DNA of 64,000 nucleotides from Bradyrhizobium monzae (GTDB lineage Bacteria; Pseudomonadota; Alphaproteobacteria; Rhizobiales; Xanthobacteraceae), in assembly GCF_021458635.1 (NCBI RefSeq), contig NZ_JAIRDQ010000007.1:298973-362972 (forward strand). Direction: 5' to 3'. Under the pieces are notes generated by a model. That model searched no databases. It had not been told where the DNA came from and was given only the letters and a program-made list of their open reading frames with translations. Positions 34,386-43,351 of the stretch are shown here, in pieces; the stretch's first letter is position 1; the number at the start of each line of letters is the position of its first letter. The position numbers were made by a program, and so were the translations under genes.

Positions 34386-37325
34386 ATGGTCAAGAAGAAA
34401 GTCGCGGTGCTCGGGGGAGGAATCGGAGCGCTGAGCGCTGCATTCGAGTTGACAGAACTCGATAGCAGCGGCGAGATGTTTGACATCACAGTCTACACTC
34501 TGGGTTGGCGTCTTGGCGGAAAGGGAGCAGTTGGGAGACGCGATGCCCACTGGGGCTATCGCGCAGAGGAACACGGCCTACATGTGTGGACCGGGTTCTA
34601 TGACAATTCATTCTTTTTAGTAGACCGTTGCTACGACGCCTTGCAGCGCTTGGGGTATGCGGTTCCCTTCGGCTCGCGTGATGCCGCATTCTGTGCGCTC
34701 GATCGCTGCACGCTGATGGAAGAGTTTGGAGGAGACTGGCATCCTTGGTCGTTTGATCTACCGCCGCGCGCGGGTAAGCCGGGAGAATTCGATGAGGACG
34801 AATTCGTCACACTCGTCGATTATCTTCAATCTCTGATTGGGGCCTCCGTCAGCTATATTCAGAATGCGGACTTACCCGCCGAGTTTCATGATGTTCATGA
34901 TGCCTCAGCTGCTATGTCCGCTAGACGTCTCGCCCGTGCCTTTGAAGATGTGCAACTCGAAGCCGACACATTGCCGGACGATCCGAAGGACATCTCCGCC
35001 GCACAAAGCGAGATACTACAGAAGAGATTACGGACTGCACTAGATGCGCTTCGCGAGTATCAACGCGATATTGTTGGCCGAGATGATCTGCGACACGCGT
35101 TCATCCTCATCGAACTCGCCTTCACGATCGCGCTGGGGATGCTCGCTGATGGAGTGATGTGGTACGGGTTTGATCACATCGATGAGTTCGAGTGGTCAGA
35201 CTGGATGCGGTCCCATCTTTGCTCAGATGATGCTCTGAACTCAGCCGTCGTACGAGGCTGCTATGACTATGTGTTCGGATACTTGCGCGGTAATCAGAAC
35301 GTCGGCGCCGGAACAGGGACACGCGTATTGCTTAAGCTGATGTTCGGGTACAAAGGATCGTTCTTCTATGTCATGAAAGCGACTATGGGAGAACTCATCT
35401 TTGCGCCGCTGTTTCGGTTGTTGCGGGCGCGGGGCGTAACATTCGAGTTCTTCCATCGGGTGGATAGCCTTGTCCTTTCAGCTGACGCAACTTTCATCGA
35501 GAGAATTGAAGTTGGCGTCCAGGCAACAACCATAGGAAACGTCCCGTACTGCCCGTTGATCTCGATTCCGAATGGCCCGGGCATCGCCCTCGATACATGG
35601 CCCACCCATCCGAAATATGAGCTGCTAAATGAAGACCATGCTCTCGCACCGTACGACCTGGAATCGGCCTGGACGGAATGGAGAGACGTCGATCACAAAT
35701 CTCTCAGGGTTGGCAGTGAATTCGATGTAATTGTACTTGGAATCTCGATCGGTGCGCTCGATCGAATTTGTGCAGAACTCGTCGAGCATCTTCCTGCATG
35801 GAAAAGCATGGTTGGTGCGATCAGGACGACGCCAACTATGGCACTGCAGCTCTGGACAACCAAGACGACGGAGGAATTGGGTTGGAAAGGAGGCGACGAA
35901 ACCATCCTGTCCGGATTTGCGAGACCCCTCGACAGTTGGGGTGACCTGTCGTTGATGCTGCCAACTGAAACGTGGACAACGGCGCCGCCACGCGGCTTAG
36001 CGTACTTCGTTGGAAGCTTTCCTGAGACCAAATCACCGCCTCCACCGGCTCCGGACCCAGACTATCCAAAGAGGCAGCTTGAATATGCGAGGGCGCTTGC
36101 CCGAGAGTGGGTGCAGACGAGACTTGGAGCACTCTGGCCGAACCTAGTCACGACCGCCGGCTTGCAGTGGGACTTGTTTTTTGATCCTGAAGGCCGTTGC
36201 GGGGAGGCGCGGCTCGCCGCCCAGTATTTGAGGGTGAACATAAACCCTTCAGATCGCTACGTCCTGTCGGTTGCGGGCAGCGTAACTAACCGAATTAGGG
36301 CGGACGATTCCGGTGTAGGGAATCTTTATCTGGCAGGCGATTGGGTCCGGACAGGACTCAACGCAGGATGTGTGGAAGCTTCCGTCATGGCGGGCCGTGC
36401 GGCCGCTGGCGCAATCAGGGGAGTTAAAATCAGCATGCCCAATGCCACGGATTTCGAAGATTTCAACTTCCCCATGGCCATTCTTCCTGGCCTGCAAGTC
36501 TTGCGAGAGGTTGCCAGTCGATCGGCCGGCGGAGTTGGCGACATGAGCGCCTTCTGCGTGATCGTAGACGTGCCGATCGACGCTGTTAAATCGATGCTGC
36601 CCGTGGGCATGAAACTCCACGGGGCCAAGTCGGCGAAAACTCACGAAGTCGTACTCGTATTTGCTCATCAGCGAAACGTCCGCCCAGGAATTTTGCCGTT
36701 CGGCGGCACAAACTACTGTGAGATATTCAATATCGTTCCAGATATTGAGCTCGAGAACGTACCCTATTTGCGACAAGTCAGATTTTGCTTCATGCCATAT
36801 CTGCTGCTCGATCAATTACCGCCCGTTGTCATTGGGCAAACTATGTACGGTTTCAATAAGCAGCTCGCCCGAATACGTTCCGACAATGACTCCTTCGAGG
36901 TCCGAGGCCCTATCGCTAGAGTAGGCGGACATTTCAATCGTGAAGGCTCGCCTGGAGATATAGCTCGATTCCCAGACATCTTCGCCATACGCAGAACACT
37001 CGAGCAACCGCTCGTCGGTCTTGCAACCGACGGATCCTACATCTGCTCCATCGTGGACATGCATCTCGATACGGCGACCTGCCAGCATGCCACGGGAACT
37101 GTGCAAGTTGGCCGTCCTTTTTCAGAATCTCCAGTGTCCCTCACTGTGAACAAGGCTCCCGGCCATGGCCCTTGGGGATTTCACCTCAGGAACCAATGGA
37201 GCCTCAGTTTGCCGGTTCCTGTTCCTGCTCGGAAAGGTCACGCCTCCGCTTTTGATGCTAGATCCTTGGTAAGCGGATATTCGCAGTCTATGTTCGGCCG
37301 ATTTCCATTCACCCGATCGAAGTGA
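34386..37325 (+). CDS. FAD-dependent amine oxidase/desaturase-like protein fused to an acetoacetate decarboxylase-like domain
   Basis: 979 residues. Residues 1-690 are a paralogue of the preceding protein: VAVLGGGIGALSAAFEL, YTLGWRLGGKGAVGRRDAHW, EEHGLHVWTGFYDNSFFLVD, and the C-terminal LYLAGDWVRTGLNAGCVEAS. Residues about 715-979 are a different domain, with FGGTNYCEIFNIVPDIELEN, QTMYGFNKQLARIRSDND and VNKAPGHGPWGFHLRNQWSL, which I read as an acetoacetate decarboxylase (ADC)-like fold. The lysine that forms the Schiff base in true ADC was not securely placed. The two parts may act on one substrate in turn, oxidation then decarboxylation or cleavage, but this is inference. Confidence 0.85.
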   Translation: MVKKKVAVLGGGIGALSAAFELTELDSSGEMFDITVYTLGWRLGGKGAVGRRDAHWGYRAEEHGLHVWTGFYDNSFFLVDRCYDALQRLGYAVPFGSRDAAFCALDRCTLMEEFGGDWHPWSFDLPPRAGKPGEFDEDEFVTLVDYLQSLIGASVSYIQNADLPAEFHDVHDASAAMSARRLARAFEDVQLEADTLPDDPKDISAAQSEILQKRLRTALDALREYQRDIVGRDDLRHAFILIELAFTIALGMLADGVMWYGFDHIDEFEWSDWMRSHLCSDDALNSAVVRGCYDYVFGYLRGNQNVGAGTGTRVLLKLMFGYKGSFFYVMKATMGELIFAPLFRLLRARGVTFEFFHRVDSLVLSADATFIERIEVGVQATTIGNVPYCPLISIPNGPGIALDTWPTHPKYELLNEDHALAPYDLESAWTEWRDVDHKSLRVGSEFDVIVLGISIGALDRICAELVEHLPAWKSMVGAIRTTPTMALQLWTTKTTEELGWKGGDETILSGFARPLDSWGDLSLMLPTETWTTAPPRGLAYFVGSFPETKSPPPPAPDPDYPKRQLEYARALAREWVQTRLGALWPNLVTTAGLQWDLFFDPEGRCGEARLAAQYLRVNINPSDRYVLSVAGSVTNRIRADDSGVGNLYLAGDWVRTGLNAGCVEASVMAGRAAAGAIRGVKISMPNATDFEDFNFPMAILPGLQVLREVASRSAGGVGDMSAFCVIVDVPIDAVKSMLPVGMKLHGAKSAKTHEVVLVFAHQRNVRPGILPFGGTNYCEIFNIVPDIELENVPYLRQVRFCFMPYLLLDQLPPVVIGQTMYGFNKQLARIRSDNDSFEVRGPIARVGGHFNREGSPGDIARFPDIFAIRRTLEQPLVGLATDGSYICSIVDMHLDTATCQHATGTVQVGRPFSESPVSLTVNKAPGHGPWGFHLRNQWSLSLPVPVPARKGHASAFDARSLVSGYSQSMFGRFPFTRSK

Positions 37326-37804
37326 CGAAACCGGACTAGCGCAGCCGCTTCGAACAGCGCGACATAGCGGTCGTGCTTGATGCGCGCACTGCTAGAACAC
37401 CAGCTCCTGCCCACCGCAGTGCGCCTCGCGTATGCGTTGTTATGGAAGAACTCGGCCCTTGGTTGATTAAGCTCGCTCCAGGAGCGAGCCGCACACGCGA
37501 GTAGCGCGAACGTTCGCATTGGTCTCAAATCACAACATCGCGAAGCCATCTGATTGCAAGTCCGCGGAGCAAAGGTCGCGCCATCCTCAACGTTTCGAGA
37601 AAAGCGAATTCTCTCACCGAGCCGAAGGCTCCGCTCGTTTCGAACGAGCCATCCAGCTAAGTCGTTCAGAAGTCACCAACCTCGGTGTAATGGCGTCGCT
37701 TCTTCATCGCAGCGTCGCTGATAACCACATTTCCATTTTTAATCTTCCTTTAGCGATCTGCTAAGAATTCCAGTTTCAAAGTCGTCTCGAATGGGAGGCG
37801 ACCC
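37326..37804. other. Intergenic region after the cassette, nothing recognised
   Basis: Contains a small hairpin, GCTCGTT (37633-37639) with AACGAGC (37643-37649). The segment TGTTATGGAAGAACTCGGCC near 37437 resembles one near 47585, suggesting a dispersed repeat. No clear terminator after the cassette. Confidence 0.35.
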
Positions 37805-38344
37805 ATGCCGTTGATCAAATATTTCGGGTTTGTTGGCAGCGCCCTTGTCCTATTGCTGATCGCATTGGGGTGGTGTTTGCCGCAGCACGTGGCGGAACCA
37901 AGCGGTGGCTCGACCGACAGGCCAGCCATAAGGATAGCCTCGGCCGAACGGTTGCCCGAACGACTCATTATCGACACGAGTTTGCCGACGACTGTCTCGC
38001 CGTCGACCGTCCTGGAGTTTGCTGAACGATCGCCACAAGCAGCTGTTGCAGCTGTCGTCCCTCCTCGCCGGACGATAACTGCGGCGCCGGTTGGCGAAGT
38101 ACCGATAACGGCGAATCTCGTAAACCGAGAACGTTCGAGGAAGGTTGCTGTTCATCGTGCAGCGTCAAAGACGAATATCGAACACTCGAGGAACGACAAA
38201 GCCACGACGCCACCTGCGGTCGCCGAATTGTCTTTGCTGGACAGCTTGAAGGAAGGGTTGGGGCAAGCGCAGGCAAAACTGATGGCAAGCCTCGAACCCT
38301 TGACTACCACTGCTTCGAAGTCCCAGCTCGAGACACGGCGATGA
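37805..38344 (+). CDS. Conserved membrane-anchored hypothetical protein
   Basis: 179 residues: MPLIKYFGFVGSALVLLLIA forms one N-terminal membrane span, followed by a hydrophilic, Ala/Pro/Thr-rich region containing ERLPERLIIDTSLPT. I associate proteins of this pattern with Bradyrhizobium; function unknown. GGGAGG precedes the ATG by six bases. Likely anchored in the inner membrane with the tail in the periplasm. Confidence 0.78.
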   Translation: MPLIKYFGFVGSALVLLLIALGWCLPQHVAEPSGGSTDRPAIRIASAERLPERLIIDTSLPTTVSPSTVLEFAERSPQAAVAAVVPPRRTITAAPVGEVPITANLVNRERSRKVAVHRAASKTNIEHSRNDKATTPPAVAELSLLDSLKEGLGQAQAKLMASLEPLTTTASKSQLETRR

Positions 38345-38736
38345 TGCTATTACCCAACTTAATCGTTGCGGCTAACCGCGCTCACACCTGGAAAAATGCC
38401 GCCCACGACTCCGACGGCTGAGGGGGCTATTTGGTGATCCGGTCCCGGTCGTCAACAAGGTGGCTGGGAGAGCGGTGAATGGGAGATGCGGCGTCATGCA
38501 TAATGTTTTCCTTGGCATCACCTTCGCCGGAGCCCTGTTGCTTGTCTTAGCGTCTCTTGTCGCCCTTCAAAGGATAATCGAGTGATCGTCGCCTGACGGT
38601 CCGTTACACTGCTTGCGAGGAGCTGCGGGCCTGTCGCGGTTTCCTCCAAGTGTGTGAGCCATCTCACAGGATTGCGTCGAGTCTGGCGTAAGATGGGCGT
38701 GGAGGTCGTCTTCCGCAAACCACCGTGGAGATCGAA
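38345..38736. other. Intergenic region, possible 29-codon membrane peptide
   Basis: An ATG at 38495 opens 29 codons, MHNVFLGITFAGALLLVLAS and nine more residues ending at a TGA, predicted as one membrane span. No good ribosome binding site supports it, so it is not called as a gene. Confidence 0.3.
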
Positions 38737-39303
38737 ATGGCCAAGAATCCGACGGGCTCAGGTAGTGACCGGCTCCCGCATCCGTTCAGCGACTTGCTCG
38801 CCGCCGCTGCCGTACCACCTCAAGCCGAGTTCCTCGTGCACAGCGTGAAGGTCGTGTGCGGCAGGCAGACCGAGACGAACTGCTGCTGTACCGCAGGCGC
38901 CCGGCCGGGCGTGTACGCGACCGAGGTCAACATTCAAAATATCACCGGTCAGCCGGCGCAGGTCGCGAAATTCTTCGTACCTTTGATCAACGCGGGCGCC
39001 GTTATTGGGCGCGAGCCCAAATTCGCCGATCCAGCCAAAATCTCTCAGCGCACTGGCGAGCTCATCACGCTTCCACCGCTCGCGGCGACGATGGACGATT
39101 GCTGCCACATCGCGGAGTTGCTGCTCGGCGGCCCTCCAAGCGGAGAGTCGGCGCTCACGATCGGCTACCTCACGATCGGGAGCTTCTTCGAATTAGCCGT
39201 CTCTGCGGTCTACACAGCGACCCCCCTGAGCGGGGACGGCATTAGCATTGACGTCGAGTACATTCTGCCGCGGCGCCTAGGACGTGGCCCGGGTCAGGGC
39301 TGA
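38737..39303 (+). CDS. Hypothetical protein with repeated 3' end
   Basis: 188 residues from the ATG at 38737 (a GTG at 38725 is in frame). It includes VVCGRQTETNCCCTAGARPG, a cysteine cluster, and ISIDVEYILPRRLGRGPGQG at the end. The rest is predicted beta-rich. The family was not recognised. The last 22 codons and about 220 bp beyond are repeated, diverged, at 47300-47579, so the gene's 3' end has been copied in the genome. Confidence 0.6.
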   Translation: MAKNPTGSGSDRLPHPFSDLLAAAAVPPQAEFLVHSVKVVCGRQTETNCCCTAGARPGVYATEVNIQNITGQPAQVAKFFVPLINAGAVIGREPKFADPAKISQRTGELITLPPLAATMDDCCHIAELLLGGPPSGESALTIGYLTIGSFFELAVSAVYTATPLSGDGISIDVEYILPRRLGRGPGQG

Positions 39304-39526
39304 AAGCCGCCTGACAGAACGAAAGTCACTGCGACCCGGAAGGTGTTGGTCGCCCCTTGCGCGATACGGGCGGCCTTCGTTGCCGCGCGGAAAACCGCGT
39401 GCGGCGCAAGTAGGTCCACAGCTTTGACGGGTTCGGTCGCTGACGCATTTGAGGTCTCGCGAGCGAGCATTCAGCTTCGTTTGAAGAACATCCGAGTTGC
39501 TGCACGATCAGGAACGGAGATTCGCA
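39236..39526. repeat. Diverged direct repeat, copy 1 (partner 47300-47579)
   Basis: Begins ACGGCATTAGCATTGACGTC and ends near GAACGGAGATTCGCA. Copy 2 has the same order with scattered substitutions and small indels, by eye about 80-85 percent identical. The copy starts inside the 38737-39303 gene. Confidence 0.8.
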
Positions 39527-39709
39527 CAGACCGGGCCGACAACTATCTTTGATGTCCGCCTTGTATCGCCGGCTCAACCGGTCGACGCGACACAGGCTAA
39601 CTAGCGCGGCTGACCAGAGGATCTTCGATGCGGAGTGCGCACGAGGTTGCCAGGCCCATGCAGCAATGGGCGACGCCAATCCGCGAACACAACCCGTGTA
39701 CTACGAAGC

Positions 39710-41509
39710 TTATGCCTTGTGATGGACGGCTTGCAGGCCATAGACCGGGGTCGGGATGCCCTCATAGCGGGCTTTCAACTGTAGGGAAAGGAATTGCGAG
39801 TAGTGGCGTGACTGGTGCAGATTGCCACCCTGGAACCATAGCCCTTCGTGTAGAGTCGGCTTCCACATGTTGCGCTGTTCGCCTTCCCATGGGCCGGGAT
39901 CCTTGGTGGTATTCGAGCCTAGTCCCCAGACCTTGCCAACCTTGTCGGACATCTCCCGGCTGATCAGGTCAGCGACAAAGCCGTTCATCGAACTGTAGCC
40001 TGTGGCGTAGACGATTACATCAGCGGGCAGCTCCCTTCCATTGTCTAGTCTGACGCCGTTGGGCGTGATTTCCTCGACCTGGCCTGCGACCAACTTGACC
40101 TTTCCATCGATGATGAGCTGCGAGGCGCCAACGTCGATGTAATAGCCCGAGCCGCGACGCAAGTACTTCATGAACAGACCGGAATCGTCGTCGCCGAAGT
40201 CGAGTCGAAAACCGGCTCTCGTCAACCCTGCATAAAAATCGGCGTCTTCCTTTCGGATCTTGTCATAAACCGGCTTCTGCAACTGATGCAGGATCTTATA
40301 AGGCAGCGAGGCGAAAATAAGATCGGCCTTGGCTGTCGTCATGCCACCGCGGACGGCGCGCTCTGAGTAGAGGTCGGCGATGGATGCCATCAGCGAATCC
40401 GAGCGCACGACATGGGTCGTCGAGCGCTGCACCATGGTCACGTCGACGCCGGCCTCATACAGCGCGGCGCAGATGTCATGCGCGGAATTGTTCGAGCCAA
40501 TCACCACTACCTTCTTGCCCTTGTAGCGATCGGGACCTGGGTGGCGCGAGGAATGGTGCTGTTCACCCTTGAAGGTATCCATGCCCTTGAATTGCGGCAT
40601 GTTCGGCTTGGCGGACATGCCGGTCGCAAAAACCAGCTGCTTCGGCTTGAGCGTAATCTCCCTGCCATCGCGCTCGACGACGACCGTCCATTCCTTTTTG
40701 GCGTCGTCCCAGTCAGCGTGTTTGGCCGTGGTGCCGGTCCAGTAGTTCAGCTCCATGACCTTGGTGTACATCTCCAGCCAGTCGCCGATCTTGTCCTTGG
40801 GCGAAAACACCGGCCAGTTCTTCGGAAAGTCGATGTAGGGCAAATGATCGTACCAGACCGGGTCATGCAGGCAGAGCGACTTGTAGCGGTTGCGCCATGA
40901 GTCGCCGGGACGGCCGTTCCTCTCGACGATGATGGTGGGCACGCCGAGCTGGCGCAGCCGCGCGCCGAGTGCGATGCCTCCCTGGCCGCCGCCGATGATG
41001 AGCACGTACGGCTGCGTCTTAAGGCCGAGCTGCTCGGTTTCCTCGTCCCGCAATTCCTTCCAGGTTTTGGCGCCGGGATTGACGCCGTGGCGGGCGCCAA
41101 GCGGCCGGGTAAAGCCCGCTTTTTCCTCGTGACCTTTCAGTTCGACCATCGTCGTCAGCAGCGTCCAGATCTGGCCGTTCTGGAGACGGATTAGACCGTA
41201 GCCGCGCGCGACCTCGGTCTCGAACGAGATCCAGCATTCGGTCACTCCATCGGCTTCGGTAGCGCTTTCCTCGTCGGCAATTTTCCAATTGCGTGGCTTT
41301 GCGTGCGCTAAGCAAGAGTTGAGCATCTCGCGGATCTGATCGCGACCTTCCATGGTTTTGACGTTCCAAGTGAAGGCCACCAGGTCGCGCCAGTAGCACT
41401 CGGGTGCGAACATCGCTACAGCGGCGTCCAGGTCGCCTGCCACAAGCGCCGCTTCGAATTTGTCGAGAAAGGCCTGGATGCGCGCATTAGGCGTGGTGTC
41501 GAGCATCAT
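39710..41509 (-). CDS. Flavin-dependent monooxygenase with SnoaL-like N-terminal domain
   Basis: 599 residues. Residues about 8-130 are SnoaL/NTF2-like (FEAALVAGDLDAAVAMFAPE). The flavoenzyme part has VLIIGGGQGGIALGARLRQL (FAD site), KKVVVIGSNNSAHDICAALY (NADPH site) and the late ATG-type motif ADVIVYATGYSSMNG. The segment FKGEQHHSSRHPGPDRYKGK is at the position of the Baeyer-Villiger/FMO fingerprint. It probably oxygenates a small carbonyl, amine or sulfur compound using NADPH and O2. The start is one of two adjacent ATGs at 41509 or 41506. Stands alone. Confidence 0.92.
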   Translation of the reverse strand: MMLDTTPNARIQAFLDKFEAALVAGDLDAAVAMFAPECYWRDLVAFTWNVKTMEGRDQIREMLNSCLAHAKPRNWKIADEESATEADGVTECWISFETEVARGYGLIRLQNGQIWTLLTTMVELKGHEEKAGFTRPLGARHGVNPGAKTWKELRDEETEQLGLKTQPYVLIIGGGQGGIALGARLRQLGVPTIIVERNGRPGDSWRNRYKSLCLHDPVWYDHLPYIDFPKNWPVFSPKDKIGDWLEMYTKVMELNYWTGTTAKHADWDDAKKEWTVVVERDGREITLKPKQLVFATGMSAKPNMPQFKGMDTFKGEQHHSSRHPGPDRYKGKKVVVIGSNNSAHDICAALYEAGVDVTMVQRSTTHVVRSDSLMASIADLYSERAVRGGMTTAKADLIFASLPYKILHQLQKPVYDKIRKEDADFYAGLTRAGFRLDFGDDDSGLFMKYLRRGSGYYIDVGASQLIIDGKVKLVAGQVEEITPNGVRLDNGRELPADVIVYATGYSSMNGFVADLISREMSDKVGKVWGLGSNTTKDPGPWEGEQRNMWKPTLHEGLWFQGGNLHQSRHYSQFLSLQLKARYEGIPTPVYGLQAVHHKA

Positions 41510-41809
41510 TTCCTCCCAAGGTGTTTTTGATCTTTCCGCAATTGTCGCAGCTTACCCGAACTATCGACCGAAACCAGACTTGCGCGGATCAACTTTTTCA
41601 CAGCACTTCTGATCGAATAGGGTCAAATAGGGTCACCTTGCCGCGGTGCGTCAGTCCGCGGATTGTCGATGCTTCGCGGTCACTCTGCTGGAAATTTGTG
41701 ATCAAGAAATGCCGGACTTCTCAGATAGCATCGGCTCTCTTGCGAACTATCGGCCCGACCGAATGTCCGCCTTGCGCGAGAAGAGGCCATCCTCGCCAAG
41801 TCGCCTATT
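41510..41809. other. Upstream region of the monooxygenase, nothing recognised
   Basis: Holds a short tandem, ATAGGGTCAAATAGGGTCA near 41618, just upstream of the monooxygenase start. No gene. Confidence 0.35.
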
Positions 41810-42035
41810 GGCCGATATTGTTGCAAAAGTCGTTTTTCGCCGATGACCAAAATTCTGCGGGCCGTGGGCGCGACTTTCGCGTACAAGATGCGAGGGACCT
41901 CACGGCCTCACGCAAAATTCTCAGGCGACTTCGGTAACGCGATTGAGGTCATACGAGTCAGCGGTCGATCGCTGCGCAATGTTTTCGCGAAAACTCTTGA
42001 GCCTGCAACTTTCGACTTTTGCAACACAATCGGCC
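41810..42035. mobile_element. MITE, copy 1
   Basis: A 226-bp non-coding element with imperfect terminal inverted repeats of about 23 bp. The left end is GGCCGATATTG-TTGCAAAAGTCG; the right end, read in reverse, is GGCCGATTGTG-TTGCAAAAGTCG. The second copy at 42907 has one extra base and is otherwise the same by eye. It has no transposase, so it would need one from a related insertion sequence elsewhere. Confidence 0.85.
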
Positions 42036-42071
42036 CTTAGCAGACGTCATGTGCATCATCTGACGTAAACA

Positions 42072-42833
42072 TTAACCGGGATGCATGCCCTTGCCTTTGA
42101 TTACCGCCTCGGCGTCCTGTGTCTTCAAGTAGTCGAGAAGGGCTCTTGCCGCCGCGACTTCCCTAGTCTCCATGCCTAGTGCGCCCGTGAATACGACGTC
42201 CTGCTGCACCTCAGCTGGAAACGGGCCAACTAGGTCGAGGCCCGGAGCCATCAACACGTTCATCAAGAACAGAGCAAGTTCAGCCTTTCCCGTGGCGACC
42301 ACCTCGACAACTTGAGCTGGCGTCGGCTGTGGCTTCATCTTTGCCTTCATCGACTCGGTGATGCCGAGCTGGTCGAACACCTTCGCGATGGAATAGCCAG
42401 TCGCACTCTGTGGAATCGAGGCAACCGAGTCTGCCTTTAGCAGCGCCGCTTTCAGTGCGTCAGACGTCGATATGTCCGGCTTCGACCCGCCCGCACGAAT
42501 TGCGACACCGAGGCCGACGCGGGCGATGTCGATGGTCGGGCCACTCACAAACCGCGCCCGTGCTGCGGCATCCTGCATCACCTCGACCGGTACGATGCCG
42601 ACGTCAAATGGCTTTCCCGACGTCGCTTCCTTGATCAAGTTTGGCGTCGTACCGAAGAAGATATCGAGCTTGTGACCCGAAGCCTGCTCGAATTTCGGTT
42701 TGATCTCCGTCCAGATCGCGTTCATTGCACCGCCCGCCAGAACCCTGATCTCGGCTGCGTGCGCGCTTGGCACCAAATACTGGACAAACGCTAACGTGAG
42801 TAATGCAACGACCGGAAAACCCCACTTTGCCAT
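42072..42833 (-). CDS. Molybdate-type periplasmic binding protein (ModA-like)
   Basis: 253 residues with a Sec signal peptide (MAKWGFPVVALLTLAFVQYL, cut after AHA). The mature part reads EIRVLAGGAMNAIWTEIKPK, FFGTTPNLIKEATSGKPFDV and ASIPQSATGYSIAKVFDQLG, a ModA-like bilobed binding protein. No permease or ATPase gene lies nearby, so it is an orphan, perhaps a tungstate/molybdate or organic-anion binder. It is bracketed by two copies of a MITE in the same orientation, 36 bp after its stop and 73 bp before its start, which suggests it moved as a unit. Confidence 0.88.
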   Translation of the reverse strand: MAKWGFPVVALLTLAFVQYLVPSAHAAEIRVLAGGAMNAIWTEIKPKFEQASGHKLDIFFGTTPNLIKEATSGKPFDVGIVPVEVMQDAAARARFVSGPTIDIARVGLGVAIRAGGSKPDISTSDALKAALLKADSVASIPQSATGYSIAKVFDQLGITESMKAKMKPQPTPAQVVEVVATGKAELALFLMNVLMAPGLDLVGPFPAEVQQDVVFTGALGMETREVAAARALLDYLKTQDAEAVIKGKGMHPG

Positions 42834-42906
42834 GATGTGCCTCCCAAGCAACCAGCGAGGTTAACCTACAAGGTGGTTTGTCGGGAAGTGACCCAAGTCG
42901 GCTTGT

Positions 42907-43133
42907 GGCCGATATTGTTGCAAAAGTCGTTTTTCGCCGATGACCAAAATTCTGCGGGCCGTGGGCGCGACTTTCGCGTACAAGATGCGAGGGACCTCAC
43001 GGCCTCACGCAAAATTCTCAGGCGACTTCGGTAACGCGATTGAGGTCATACGAGTCAGCGGTCGATCGCTGCGCAATGTTTTCGCGAAAACTCTTGAGCC
43101 CTGCAACTTTCGACTTTTGCAACACAATCGGCC
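42907..43133. mobile_element. MITE, copy 2
   Basis: A 227-bp copy, same orientation as 41810-42035. The only difference seen is one added C in TTGAGCCCTGCAAC. No target-site duplication is obvious at either copy. Confidence 0.85.
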
Positions 43134-43138
43134 CTTTT

Positions 43139-43235
43139 GCGAAGTGTCGGCGCGCCTCGTCGAGGTCCGGTCAGTGGGGTAGAGCGGTCTAGATTTGCTC
43201 ACGTTGAGTTCTTCGCATTTTGACCCGGAGCGGAC
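43139..43235. repeat. Inverted repeat, arm 1 (partner 47167-47267)
   Basis: Reads GCGAAGTGTCGGCGC onward to TTCTTCGCATTTTGACCC and then GGAGCGGAC. The complement of 47167-47267 follows the same order with substitutions and small indels. The core CTAGATTTGCTCA and GAGTTCTTCGCATTTTGACC are identical. It resembles the dispersed intergenic repeats with the GTCCGC/TTTGGGTC theme in bradyrhizobia. Confidence 0.75.
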
Positions 43236-43298
43236 TCCGAGGCAGGGAACACGAACCGCGAATTTGAACCGCCGAGAAGCACGCCGCGCCGAAACACA

Positions 43299-43324
43299 GG
43301 AACGGAAGTTTTGTTAAATTCGTT
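43299..43324 (+). promoter_or_regulatory. EcfG-type general stress promoter
   Basis: GGAAC (43299-43303), 17 bases, CGTT (43321-43324). This fits the known EcfG promoter (GGAAC-N16/17-CGTT) of alphaproteobacteria. It stands 27 bp before the next ATG. Confidence 0.8.
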
Positions 43325-43351
43325 TAGCGTCTAACGCAAAGGAGAAAGACT

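Noticed and set aside
38495..38584. 29-codon hydrophobic ORF
   Set aside because: No ribosome binding site or conservation evidence; kept only as a remark in the gap entry.
41843..42040. 65-codon frame inside the MITE (and its copy at 42940)
   Set aside because: It lies entirely in the non-coding MITE, ends in the terminal repeat and has no ribosome binding site; the one-base difference between copies changes the frame.
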